NCBI GenBank assembly: GCA_029216955.1
Contig: JANAVB010005597.1
Span: forward strand, 45,829,980 to 45,893,979
Direction of reading: 5' to 3'
From: Iris pallida
Lineage: Eukaryota > Streptophyta > Magnoliopsida > Asparagales > Iridaceae
DNA: 64,000 nt
Shown: positions 1 to 11,403 of the stretch, one piece after another
Position numbering within the stretch: the first letter of the stretch is position 1
How the letters are laid out: each line of letters begins with the position of its first letter
Program-made: the position numbers and the translations under genes
Notes under the pieces: model-generated
Databases searched by the model: none
The model's input: the letters and a program-made list of their open reading frames with translations, nothing else
What the model was told of the DNA's origin: nothing

Positions 1-3000
1 AATACAAATATAATACAAATAAAATAACTGGGGTGCGATCAGATACAGAAATGATACGATTTGGCATGAAAGAGTAATCAAGTAGGAAAATTTTGAAATG
101 ATATAGCTTGGCATGATTAATATTCAAATCATTATTAAGGAATGACCAAGAATAAAATAAAATTATTTAGGCACGAATAGTAAAATGATTTGAGTTGACA
201 CGAATGAGGATAATCAAATCGGTTAACAACAAATTTATTCACGCATGATCGAAGCAATTGACACGATGAAGATCATTATCAAGCATGACAAAAATCCTTT
301 AGGCACGATTAAATACAATATGATTTAGGCATGATCAAGGATGGATTTGAAATCAAAACCGTATAAGCACGATAAAGAAATGAATCCATTCTCTTAGGCG
401 CAATATAGAATAAAGTCGTCTAGATCAAATCATTAGTTATTATCATATTGGAATCAAGTATAGAATCAAAACTTAAGCATAGAGGGGTAAAATACGATCT
501 TCTCAAATCGAAGTCATATGGACGTGATTAAAGATTAGAATTTGACACGAGTTAATAGAAACAAAGAGAAATTGAAATAATAATGGATGAGATAAATTCA
601 AGTATGAAATCGAAGTCATATAGTCATGCGAAGTCAAATATGCATGACTAATAATTTGACATGTTTAAGAGTATAGTCATGTCTAAGATAGAATCTAGAT
701 ATGATTAAGCATAGAATCGGGATTTAGGCACGATTAGAATAAAATCATATTGGTGATCGAAGAATAGAAATTAGGCACGATTAAGAGTGATATCATAGTC
801 TAGCCGCGATGAAATAGAAAAAAAAAATTAGATATGATCATTATAATCTACATCCCAAGATCATGATTAAATTTTAGCACGAATTGGAAAATCTAGTCAA
901 AAATGAAATGAAATTTAGATGTGATTAAGAATAATAAAAAACACTACCTGAAGATTTCAAGTACGATTAAGAATATAATCAAAAGCGTATAGTCGAGATC
1001 AGAATGGATTGGTTCTACATAATGAATTCAAAGGGTGATTACAAGACTAGGAAAATCGGATTTCTATTAGAGGAACAAATTAAGTGATGATTTCAAGCTA
1101 CGATATCCATGAAAATCAAACCTTCCGCGTATTTCTGACCATTATTCCAATGACACTAATCATGTTCTTGTTTATAATCCTCAATTATCCATGATCCCTT
1201 ATCAGCTTAATCATGAAGTTCAAATTGCACCAATGTATTTTGAATTGAGTCTATCATTCATCTATAACCCTTATTATAGTTCAAATTTAGGCTTCTCGAT
1301 TTATTCACGAATAAAAATTATTCCTTAATATCTATCGATCAGTCTTGTCTCTTGAATCGTTACTTCCCTAAAAGTTCACAATTTTAATATTGATTCTTGT
1401 ATTCCCAAATTCAAAATTCGATATTGTTTCAGTTCCTAGTCCTCCACCACATAGTCCATAGTTGGATTCTTCAATCCTCAATTAAATATTTCAAGAATTT
1501 GTATCCCCAATTATTAAAATTTTCTTGAAACAATTTGCTCTTGAATATTCTCACCGGTTTTCTGAATATAACTCCCAATTATTTCCAATTTTTTTTATTT
1601 AATTCCATTATCTACTATTTTCTTCTTTTGAATTCTTCTACCTTCTTTTTATATGAAAATAATCCATACTAGAAATAATTCCTTAAACATAACCATTTCT
1701 AAAATTCAACGATGCTAGTATCCTCTTGACTTTGCTTCCATTCCTAGTTATACATTTCCTCCATCAATTTTATCTTATTGTCCAAAGTATTATAACCAGT
1801 CTAAAATGTATTACTACCACACTATAACTAATTCTTTCAAATCTCCAGTGTCATGTGCTTCATCCTTTCTTGGTTCTTCAAGATTTGTGGAATAGCTTAA
1901 TTTGGCATGATTAGGTATAGAGTTAAATTATGGTCAAAATCATTTTGGCACGATTGCAAATCATTTAGGCATAATTGAAGATGGATTTGAAATTATAATT
2001 CAAACCGTATAGACATGATGAAGAATAAAATCCAATCTTTTAGGCACGAGCTAGTTATGACTAAAAGGAGAGATGTTTAGGTCAAAATCATGATCATGCT
2101 GGAATAGAATCAAAATCTACGCATAGAATCAATGTTTTAAAAACCGGACGACCGGCCGGTTCACCCGTAAACCGGTCAATTTTTCGGTCCAGTTCAGTAT
2201 TACCCAATTTTGTTTAAAAGTTAGTATTTTTGTAAAAAAATTAATGGCCATAAGGGATTAATTTGGACCACTTAAGCTAACCCAGTGGTTGAACCACTGG
2301 TTGAACCAACTGGTTGAACCAATTTGACCGACCCAGTGCCTTGGCCGGGTCAACCACCGGTCCATTTTTAAAACATTGCATAGAATGATCTAGATATAAT
2401 CATTACTATATTGGCCAAAATAAAAATTTAGAAATCAATTTAGGCATGAATAAGAATCAAACAGGTGAAATGAAGAACCTCGAATAACCCAAATCACTAA
2501 GGCATGATTAAATATGGAAATATTATGATTTGGCAATTTGAAATAATCAAAATTTCTAGTCATTCACGCACGATTAAGTCATGTTAGCACGATAAGGACA
2601 ACATCGAAAATTGGTCAAACTGTATAGGCACGATGAATCCTTTACACATGATTTAAGAATAGATTCAGAATATAATCGAAATCATACAGGCATAATGGAG
2701 TTTATTATCTTTAAGGATGAATAATCGTGATATAGTCAAAATTGTTAATTATGATCAAGTCGGAATGATCAAAATTTAAGTGTAAAAGATAGGTACAATC
2801 AAATTCATAATTAAAGTCATATTGAAGATCAAAGCTTAGGCACGATTAAGAATAAATTCAAATATGGTCGTGGTCAATAGAATCTAAGTTATCTAGACAT
2901 GACCGAAAAGTTTTTGCATGATCAAAATATAGTCATGGTTATGATCTAGCCATGATTAAGATATGATCAAAGCCTAGTCACGAGTAATAATATAAATAAT

Positions 3001-3120
3001 ATCTAGGCACTATCAGAATTAAAACCATTCGAGTATGATCAAGAATCAAAATTTGGCACAATAAAGTTTATAATCATAATCATTTAGTCATGATCAGTTT
3101 AGGGTCAAAATTTAGTAATA
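1..3120. repeat. Array of degenerate GGCACGAT / GGCATGAT motifs
   Basis: The motif TT(T/A)GGCACGATTAA and variants (GGCATGATT, AGCACGATAA, GACACGAA) recur roughly every 30-80 bases, for example near 172, 303, 727, 774, 1952, 2043, 2572 and 2850. Spacing is irregular, so this is an interspersed motif family rather than a simple tandem repeat. It stops before 3120. Confidence 0.5.
2131..2377. mobile_element. MULE-type MITE, 247 bp, 9-bp TSD
   Basis: Terminal inverted repeats AATGTTTTAAAAA at both ends, flanked by the exact 9-bp direct repeat GCATAGAAT (2121-2129 and 2378-2386). Subterminal CCGGCCGGTT and CCGGTT-rich tracts are mirrored on both sides. A 9-bp TSD points to the Mutator superfamily. 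It sits inside the non-coding LTR-element interior. Confidence 0.85.
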
Positions 3121-3609
3121 TTGAAAATTAAAGAAAGATTTCAAAGGTAGGAAAAGTTGGATCACTCTTACAAGGATAGAAAAATCAATAGATAAGACTT
3201 TGCAGAGGAAAAGATGAGAAGATCATCATAAACTACTAACACCCACTATAGAACTATTTCTACAAAGGTTTTGCACTACGAATTACCTCTAGATTGATGC
3301 CAATAGCTCACATGTCCAACCAGGAATCACTCACAGACTCACAAGCTACACTCTCATCAATCATTACTGATACTCAAGGACACAAACCTATCTGCAAGTT
3401 ACCAATTACTACACTATCCAAAGAACCTTAGAAATACTAAAATGAATCTCTATAAGAAACTTGACTAAAGGAACAAAGGATATCCCTACTCCTGAGCTAG
3501 GGAGGGTGATGGAAATTAATTCTATAATAACCGAAATGAAATGATAGAAATGATATGTCAAGAACCAATTTCAAGATATAATCTGATAATTATATACGTC
3601 TATCCGTAA

Positions 3610-3870
3610 TCATGTTACTCAAAATCTTCACCACGCCAGTAAGCATAGCTGCGATAGACGATAGAATCCATAACTAAGATATACACCTCTATAATCATAT
3701 TATCTAGAATTTTACCACGCCAACCGGTATGGCTGTGGAAAACTCTAAATTATATAATTAAGATAAGTATATCCAAAATCAGGCTTTATGTCATTGTCAT
3801 GCTAGCTAGTATGGCTGCGATAAACTCTAGACTATATAACTAAGACAGACATTTACCTTTCTCACTGTCC
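3610..3870 (-). repeat. Tandem repeat in LTR-element interior (about three ~85-bp units)
   Basis: On the minus strand, units carry ATCGCAGCCATA, then GGCGTGG or AGCATGAC, then TTATATAATTTAGA. Three diverged copies are seen. The same blocks occur at 61670-61900 on the plus strand. Confidence 0.6.
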
Positions 3871-4212
3871 TCATCAAATATATTATCAGAATATACCTTA
3901 ATTCAATCCATAAAATTTGTCTCTATACAAATCAAAGTCAAAAATGAACACCAAGAATCGAATTCAACAACAAATTAAGAAAGAGTAGGCACAAACAAGA
4001 GAAATGAATTTCAAGATATGGTTTATAATGAGATTCTTAAGGGTCATTCCAGGAATCTCTCAAGGAATCCTAATTTGTGATTGAGTACTCTTCATTCTTA
4101 TATCCTATTTCATGTATCCTATCGCAGGCTTACAGTAGCAACTAAGACGTTGTACTATCACGACATCGAACTAATTGTAAAGACGAGACTTGCATGGACT
4201 ACCATAAAAATG

Positions 4213-6056
4213 TGTCACGATCCGCACCTGAAAGTTCGGGCACGAGTACGTGGAAGCACGCCTAGCCTGCACCGTAGAGTCGGCGGCAGTAAGCTGTCAA
4301 GTCCTTTAATAAATTCGAATCCAGCAAAATAATGATATCTAAATTCTAACTCAATCACAGATTCTAGAAGGTATATATGAAATGGAAATGACAAGTCCAC
4401 AGAGTTTAATCACAGAGTCAAATATAGTAATCCTCAGAAAGAGTACAACTCAGCAAATGTTCTGATAACATAAATCTAAATGACGTAAAGTAAAGATAAT
4501 CTAAACTAAACAACCTCCAGTGGTAAGTCTTCTACAGCATCTCCAGCATCCTTGGGTGGTTATATCACAAGTCCAAATAAGACCTAAAATTTGTCAACGT
4601 AACCAGTCAGGATTGGAGCAAGTACAACACGAGAACTACTACCCATAACATGCTAATATTATAAGATAGGAAATAGAAGAGACAATACTGGAATGAAATA
4701 GTAACATGGTGAGAGTAGATAAATTGAGCAGGAAATCATGGTGAGTGACATATCAATATGAAATGCAGGAGTCATAGCTACACTACGTGATATTGAAGTA
4801 CTGTGTTCTATATGTGATCGGGCTTAGGGTTCTACTTGGTACGGCTCAATCATACGTGCGATATATGATTAGCTATTTTTCATAGAACATGATAAACATG
4901 ATTTTGATCACATATATACTAAGGTAGTTTTCGACTAACTAGCATGCAAGGATTCTAATCATGGCAGGGAAACAGGAATAAAGTAAACAGGTAAAGGGTA
5001 AACAAGAATATAATAATCATGACAGGAATCCACAAATACTAATCTCGTATGGATATCGTGACAGAATCATGGCATGCACATCTAAATCGTGAAATATAAT
5101 AACTAACATGAAATGAGAGTGTTCGCTGGAAGTACTTGCCTCGGGTATCTGACGTCGACATGCGCGACACGAACGTGTCGACACGGAAAGTATTATGGTC
5201 TAATCCAGAATATAATAATTTTCAAAATTACGTTGTCCAAATAAGTCGACGAAGTCCATATCGTCCAATATCATATCCCAAAATAATCCATGAATAGAGT
5301 AGTCCACAATCCCATTGATTTAGCAATAATTGATCCGAAGTCGCAAGAGAAAGGTAACGCAAGATTAGTGTTTGATCAAAGAAATCGAAGGAGGAAGTGT
5401 AAAGGATAAGCCATGAAAATAAGAGGAGGGAACGACGGCGATGGCCATGGTGGAGGTGATCCAGTGGTGGCGGTGGAGTTGTATAGATGGTGGTGGTAGT
5501 GAACAGTGTGGACGGTGGTCGGAGAGTGTCTGGCCGGAGTGGTGTCGACCGGCAGACATGGGGATAGTCGGGTCGAGCAGTGGTGGTGATGTGGTATGGA
5601 TGGTGGTCTTGTGGTGGAGAGGTGGGAACAGAGGTGGCAGTGGATGCTCGAGTATGTGATGGCGGTTCATCGGAGCACAACCGGAGTGTTCGGCGGCGGA
5701 TGGTAGCAGACAGCTCGGGAGAGAGAGTGTGAGGAGAGAGAAGAGTGTAGAGAGAGAGTGATTGATGTGATGGCTGTAATGAATGGCAATTATTTTAATG
5801 AGAAGAATTGGAGTGTTCTCCAAGGCTAGTGGCAGGATTGTAAATACTAACAGATCTAGGGGTAATAACTAATGGCTGCCAACAGCTCTAACTAATCTCT
5901 AACAAATTCTGACTATATTGGCAGCTAGCTACTAATACCTGACTAATTAGATATTTAATAACTAATTTACAATTAGGGCTAAGCTAACTCTGCTAACTAT
6001 AAATTATTTAACCCAACCCAAATAGTCCACACCAGCCCAAAGGCTTGGCAGCCTAC
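4213..6056 (-). mobile_element. LTR of the minus-strand LARD-like element (upstream boundary uncertain)
   Basis: The LTR end (minus strand) is GGATCGTGACA at 4213, matching GGGTCGTGACA at 61239 and GGGGCGTGACA at 48065, and is followed by the same box after eight bases. Within it lies a CT-rich, then GC- and CCACC-rich tract (about 5430-5780), as in the other large LTRs here. The TG start is not certain; TGTAGGCTGCC near 6056 is a candidate. Open frames in the GC-rich part are not genes. Confidence 0.5.
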
Positions 6057-7280
6057 AAAGCTAATAATTCTGAAAATAATAACGAACTATTCAATAATAG
6101 TATTTAGAAATAAATCATCATTAATATATATGAAACTGGAGCATGTCATCACTAAGCTAGCTTAAGCTGCGGCAGAGAAGTCTTCTGGTGGTGATCAGGT
6201 GGTGATCAGGAAGCACCAAGCATTAAGCCATCTAATCAACATTTTTGGTTCAATCATCCTGGTGCCGTCCTCCACGTAATCTATTTCATCCTATTCCAGA
6301 ACTCCTTCGAGATTGCCATTTTAATATGGAAGGGGGTAGGTGACACTAAAGAGTGGTATGAAAAATGCATTTATCAGCAACCATATGTGTCAGTTCTGGA
6401 TAAATTCCATGATTATATATGCGAATTGAGCATCATTTTGACTATGCATAGCAAAGCAGCATAATTGCATTCGATAATACCTTTATCAGCCAATAGCAAA
6501 ATGGAGTACACAACTAATCTTCCAGTCAGGAATAAGAGAAAATATCCTTCGTTGGGGTATCAAATCATAATAATTCAGCTATTATGGCTAATTGCAGCAG
6601 ATGAAACCATTAGATTTGCCCTAAAATTATATTTGGGTATCAAATCATAATTTTTTATGCAACCAAAACTATTGTATGCAGTCATAAAGTATGCAAAAAA
6701 AATCTGAACAAACTATTGTATGCAACAATAAAATAATTTTGGTTATCAAACAAAAATTTGAACAAAATTGGTAGGTTTTTCGTACGAGAAAAACAACAAT
6801 AGTTAGGGCTTCAACCTGTTGACGTCGATGATGGAATCTCACGGACGGACGAAGACCAGTTGATTTTCACTCAAATTAGATTTTCCCTAAAATTAAATTT
6901 GCCCTAAAATTTCTTGTGAGGAGAAGTGGGAGAGAGATTTACCAGCTCGGAGAATAGAGAGTCTTCGTAGGAAGAGGAGAGCGCTCGGAGGAGAGAGAGA
7001 GAGAGAGTGAAGGGTTCTCTTAGGAAAAGGAGATCTCTTTGAAGGAGAGAAGAGCACGGTGAAGGAGGCCGCTCGATTTTCTGTGGGAAAGTTTGGGATG
7101 AAAATTGAGGGAAACGAAAAAGTGTTTCCCCCCAATAACACATTTCTAACACATTTGTGTCACGTGAAAGGCACAAGTTCCAAAAACAATTTCCTATTCA
7201 ACTTTTCATTGAATGGCTAACGGTTCTGACTTGTTACAAATAAATAAGAAGTGTTATTTCTATTAAATTTTATTTTCTCC
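6057..7280. other. Unassigned AT-rich sequence
   Basis: No gene or complete repeat recognised. There is a tandem GTGGTGATCAGG pair at 6190-6212, a repeated TTGGGTATCAAATCATAAT (near 6554 and 6634) and a GA-rich run at 6980-7005. The last part is probably interior of the CACTA element that ends at 7401. Confidence 0.4.
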
Positions 7281-7401
7281 CTATTTATACTAACGGTTTT
7301 TTTGCATTACTAACGGTGTTTTACCGTTGGTAATTACTAACTATAAAAAATCGTTAGTAATTAAAAAATATGGTGTTGGAAAATCCCTCTTTTGGTGTAG
7401 T
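7281..7401. mobile_element. Right terminus of a CACTA (En/Spm) transposon
   Basis: It ends CTTTTGGTGTAGTG, the inverse of the CACTACACCAAAAG terminus of plant CACTA elements. Just inside are repeated subterminal TTACTAACGGT and CGTTAGTAA motifs in both orientations, typical of CACTA subterminal repeats. The matching left end was not found, so the element is truncated or rearranged. Confidence 0.65.
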
Positions 7402-9072
7402 GTTCGTCCTCGCTAAGATGTGATGCCGTGCAAGCCTAAGTTGCGCTTGCACAAGGCCAATACCTGCACAATATAAATAGACAAAGCAAAACATACGCAC
7501 ACAACATTTTTATTGCAGAAAACTAAATATTGGACACAGAGATTTGAAATGGAAATACTTCTTTTATTGATAACTTGATAGGATTACAAAGTACAAAGCT
7601 TGCGACTCAAAATACCATAGTTTTGCTTAGATATCTCTCTTTGAAACTCTTTTCAAAATAGCCACAATGCCTGTACATCATATCCCTTTATTACATACTT
7701 GAAATGTAAAAACACCTTCAAAGGAAACTTGCAACTTGACTTGAAATGAAAATAGCTTCGAGATGATCCACAAGCTCTATTGGGCTAGACGAGCTTTAGC
7801 GCTTCACTGAAATCCTTCTGTCTCCTTGCTATCTGAAAATAATGCCCACAACGTTGGTCAGTACACATCTTGTACTGATAAGCGACTTTTGGCCGAACTC
7901 ACATAAATCTGCACTAAGTCAACATATAAAGCTAACATTTTTACTAGTGATCTTTCTACTTGTTTATGTTCTTTTTAACAATTCATAAGAAACATAAACA
8001 ATAGAAAGTACTTGTATAATCCTTCTTACCCATCGTCGATAGTCATCTCTGCACAAGACAGGTTAGCACAATTTGCATATGATATAAAGCATACTATTCA
8101 GTTGTTAGGTTTGCAATACACTCTGATTTTACAAATGCACCTAACTACATGTTGGTCCACGGGTTATTTCTCGTTAATAGCCGTTGTGACACATGGGTTC
8201 AGCTCGTCGCTTTTGGACGTGATGAAACACCCCTTTGAAAGCGAGGTTTCTTGTACCTCAGGGTGTCTAGACAATCTCTCCTAAGCCGAACGATTCAAGG
8301 CTCCCCAAGAACCGCCCAAGAGATCTAGTTTTCTTGTGCACAAGTTGTCCAGGACCAATGCAAAACCTATATGGCAACTGTTAAACGACACGTTCATTCG
8401 TGCCTTTCTTTTGTTCGCAACAGAGCTATATCTCCTAGCTTTGGGACAATTTTTTTTTCTGTGGCAATGTGTACAAGTCCGTCTGAACACATCTAAACAT
8501 TTTAAGCATACTCATAGGCAACATGTGTTATTCATGTGAAAACAGGTTAAGAAGCAACACATAATCCAGCATTTGATTCCATTCATTTATCTTCTCTTAT
8601 CTTTTATTATTGTGGTATCGTTGATCATAGGGACGAGACAACAGAGTGAACTATAGATCATTTTTATTAGGACATGGAGATAAATGCTTGTCCGGTTAAA
8701 GCAATTCACCAAAATGAATCTTGTTCGAGAGAATGAGGGACTTCACGCACCGTTCATGCTCCTCCTAAGCGTCCTACATTGGCACCTACATTTGATTAGT
8801 ATACTTCGGTCTCTTTCTCTCAAGATTCAGAATGAATGCGAAATACGATGAAAGCGAACAATGAAAACCAATCATCGAAAACCAACACGAAAACGCATTC
8901 ATCAAAACCAAGCAGCGAAAGAAAACATCACAAAACTCTTGGATTTATTTCAATAGAAGCCGATCCATTTGTTGGAAAGGTTCATTGCATTTCATCTGTG
9001 ATCAATCGATACCGGCAAAGGTTTTTTCAAGTACTCAGTTCAAGACTGAGTTAGCAAGCCGTGGGTATTACA
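7402..9072 (-). mobile_element. Partial LTR, same family as the solo LTR at 26124-28327
   Basis: TCGTCCTCGCTaagatgTGATGCCGT at its low end matches the solo LTR at 26175, and a CTGATAAG block near 7877 matches 26626. The other end reads (minus strand) TGTAATACCCACGGC, parallel to TGTAATAGCCCGC in the solo copy. The first 50 bp or so at the low end are missing where the CACTA end abuts. No coding region inside. Confidence 0.6.
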
Positions 9073-9342
9073 TAGTGGACTGCGAGGAGGGGTCACTACA
9101 AACGCCCTATCTTATATTTAGCATAGAATTACAACCAAAAGTCCTACAACATTCTTACAACAGTCTAGATGGGTGTTGCCAATTGGGTTCCCTCTCTCCA
9201 TATGAGGAGGGGGGAGAGGAGATCTAATTTACAACTGTCACCTAGACGGTTGGAAGAAGTTTGTAAGAAATTTGGTTATAATCATAGGATTATTGCATAA
9301 AATAAGTGAACTACATTCATAATGACATACCAAATATGGTTG
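9073..9342. other. Unassigned sequence between LTR fragment and MITE
   Basis: No gene or repeat recognised. A purine-rich stretch near 9205-9220 (GAGGAGGGGGGAGAGGAG) is too far from the LTR edge to be an obvious polypurine tract. Confidence 0.3.
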
Positions 9343-9350
9343 CTTAGAAT

Positions 9351-9842
9351 TAGGGGCGAGCATTATTCGGTTTTGGACCGAAAATCGAACCGAATAAGAT
9401 ATTTGGTTTGGTTTTAAAAAAAAATCGTTCGGTTTCAGTTTTGAGTTTCGGTTTTGGTCCAAAACCGAATAAGAATTATACAATTATGTAAATATTATCA
9501 ATTAAAAATGTGTATATTTTGAAAACAATAATTATATGTATGTGTTTTGAATTCCAACTTTGATAATTTAACAACTAGTCCAACTTTGTGCGTAACTTTG
9601 AAATTCAACAAATGTGTGTATAAAAATTATAATTTTTAGTATAATTTAATCACGATTCCAACTTTGGTTCCGACCCATTAATTTCAACCGAACAAACCGA
9701 ATTTATTATACGGTTTGGTTTGGTTCGCTTTCAATTTTGGCTAATTCAGTTTTATTTCAATTTTAAGTTTTTAGAATTTTGGTTTATTCGATTTTGGCTA
9801 ATTCGGTTCGGTTGAAACCGAATAACCAAACACACACCCTTA
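9351..9842. mobile_element. hAT-type MITE, 492 bp, 8-bp TSD
   Basis: Ends TAGGGGCGAGCA... and ...CACACCCTTA (inverse TAAGGGTGTG), flanked by the exact 8-bp duplication CTTAGAAT (9343-9350, 9843-9850). The subterminal regions are full of CGGTTT/AAACCG motifs in both orientations (TTCGGTTT, ACCGAAT). The TAGGGG(C/T)GAGCA end and 8-bp TSD fit the hAT superfamily. Confidence 0.85.
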
Positions 9843-9864
9843 CTTAGAATACCACTTCTACAAT

Positions 9865-9980
9865 CATTTTGTGCACTTGGTGAATTTATTTGACAGTCTG
9901 AGAAAAAAAAAAACTATAGATTTCATTCCGCACTTGGTGAATTTATGTGGCAGTCTGGAAAAAACTACAGATTACATTCC
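9865..9980 (+). repeat. Tandem duplication, ~60-bp unit
   Basis: GCACTTGGTGAATTTAT then a CAGTCTG block occurs twice (near 9873 and 9932), with A-rich spacers and ACTA(T/C)AGATT(T/A)CATTCC following each. Confidence 0.6.
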
Positions 9981-10501
9981 TGCTTAAGACGAGCACTATG
10001 TTTGGCAGCTAAATACTAACCATGAAAACAAATTATTCAGCAAAATTCCAAGTCCTAAATCCAGTAAAACCTGTAGACGCAGTCTCGCAAAGAAGCTTTG
10101 GTACTTACAGACACCACGAATTCATGTGACCCCGCCAATGTAGGTACTGCGTATGCTAATTCTTTTTTTTAAGACTGATAAAGGACGAAAAAAGTGGTGT
10201 CCCAAAAAAGTGGTGTCCCATATATACTGCATGGGATCAATGGATCTTTGCTACAAAGTGGCCCAAAAAAGTGGACTTATAAAGGATCAAATTACATCCT
10301 AGCAGTGTACGAAGAGAGATTCTAGCTACACAACAGTCTCGAGAAGAGAGATTCTAGCTGCATAATAGGCTCGACAAAGTGGCCAAGATATGAGAATTAC
10401 ATGATACTTGCTACAACTAGTCAAGTATGACAGAGACTTTAAAACCTGGGGCCAACTAAAACTTTACTGGCATGCAATAAACTCCAGTTTATTGTTCAAT
10501 C
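9981..10501. other. Unassigned 3'-flanking sequence
   Basis: Contains a short direct repeat of AAAAAAGTGGTGTCCCA (near 10189) and a GAGAAGAGAGATTCTAGCT pair (near 10310 and 10339). No gene seen. Confidence 0.3.
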
Positions 10502-10929
10502 CAAGGTTCATAGTATCAGTATTGGTATCTTATCGGACCCCTTTCTATGAATATCAGGATCGAAGGCATCACTTTCGGATCAGAGTACCAAACTTTTTAA
10601 TATAAAAAATAAATAATTATTAAAAATTAATATAAAAAATCTATAACCTAAATTTAAATATTTCTCTGTTATTTTTTTAGTAATTTTAAAATTGAACAAA
10701 ATAATAGACATCATTGCCGATTGCTTTACCTGTGATAAATATATTTTTATTTATATGTTTTTACAAATATACTATGTTTTTACACTCTTGTTGATTGGTC
10801 TTTTTTCGTTTTTTTTTCTTTGATGAATTAATTGGAAAAAAGACCAAGTCGGTATCGAATCGGGACATTGTCAAACCGTATCAAATATTGTTCGTACCGT
10901 GTCAGTATTGGCCGATACTACAAACTATG
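10502..10929. mobile_element. CAAGGTT-TIR hAT-type MITE copy 1
   Basis: Begins CAAGGTTCATAGTATCAGTA and ends GATACTACAAACTATG, the inverse of CATAGTTTG. The subterminal TATCGG/CCGATA motifs and the inner block TTGATTGGTCTTTTTTCG are shared with the copy at 13879-16476. No target duplication is evident, so an end may have decayed. It lies just beyond the OSCA 3' end. Confidence 0.6.
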
Positions 10930-11100
10930 TCTAAACTTGCAACAATTAAACCACAAGCATACCATAAAGCTGTCAATAGAACCTCACTTGATACTATATG
11001 ATAAATTATATTTACAGGAGACCGATACACTTGCATGAAAAAAAATTGGCAAGCATAAAAAAAAGAAAAAAAAAGAAAAAAGAGAGCAAAGGAATCGACT
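10930..11100 (-). other. Probable OSCA 3' UTR / 3' flank
   Basis: Minus-strand sequence after the stop codon. It holds a long pyrimidine tract (11050-11085) and then runs directly into a MITE. No clear polyadenylation signal was recognised. Confidence 0.35.
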
Positions 11101-11403
11101 TTACATAGATGGCTTTCTACTGTCTACAGTTACAAGCCTTGTGAGTGATTTAACAGATTGTTGCAAGCTGGAGATCGGGAGCCCAGGAAGTGTAGGGTGC
11201 TCTAGTTCAGTTTCTATCTCCTTTGGATCAACTCTGTTCTCAGATTCCCCATCAATATCAATACCTATTGGGCCAACATCTCTGCACGACTCATCAGTAG
11301 TTTCAGGTGGTGAGAACTGGCAGTAGGCCATAAGCAGTTGCTTGTGAATTTCTTCCATCCTGCCTCCGCATTTTTCATCTTGTTCATCCATGTCGATGAG
11401 TTC
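11101..11403 (-). CDS. OSCA exon 10 (residues 657-756, stop codon)
   Basis: Acceptor ACCTCTAG|GAACTC. It encodes the cytosolic C-tail ELIDMDEQDEKCGGRMEEI, QLLMAYCQF and an acidic, poorly conserved end finishing RKPSM and TAA at 11103-11101. Confidence 0.93.
   Translation of the reverse strand, partial: ELIDMDEQDEKCGGRMEEIHKQLLMAYCQFSPPETTDESCRDVGPIGIDIDGESENRVDPKEIETELEHPTLPGLPISSLQQSVKSLTRLVTVDSRKPSM

Larger units (their letters stand above)
1..4212 (-). mobile_element. Interior of a large non-coding LTR element (LARD-like), minus strand
   Basis: More than 4.2 kb with no coding capacity. It follows, on the minus strand, an LTR end at 4213 and a primer-site-like box at 4204-4189. Its 5' part (3610-3870) is homologous by eye to the interior of the plus-strand element at 61240-63262, sharing CGCAGCCATA and TGGCGTGG blocks in the same order. 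The other LTR lies outside the window. The rest (1-3120) is AT-rich with many scattered copies of a GGCACGATTA-like motif. Confidence 0.6.

Noticed and set aside
5228..5823. Two minus-strand frames of about 150 residues (His/Pro/Thr-rich)
   Set aside because: They lie in the GC- and CT-rich leader of an LTR, overlap in different frames, and have no recognisable domain.
6893..7176. Ser/Leu-rich minus-strand frames of 82-90 residues
   Set aside because: Low-complexity CT-rich sequence next to a CACTA terminus, with no family similarity.
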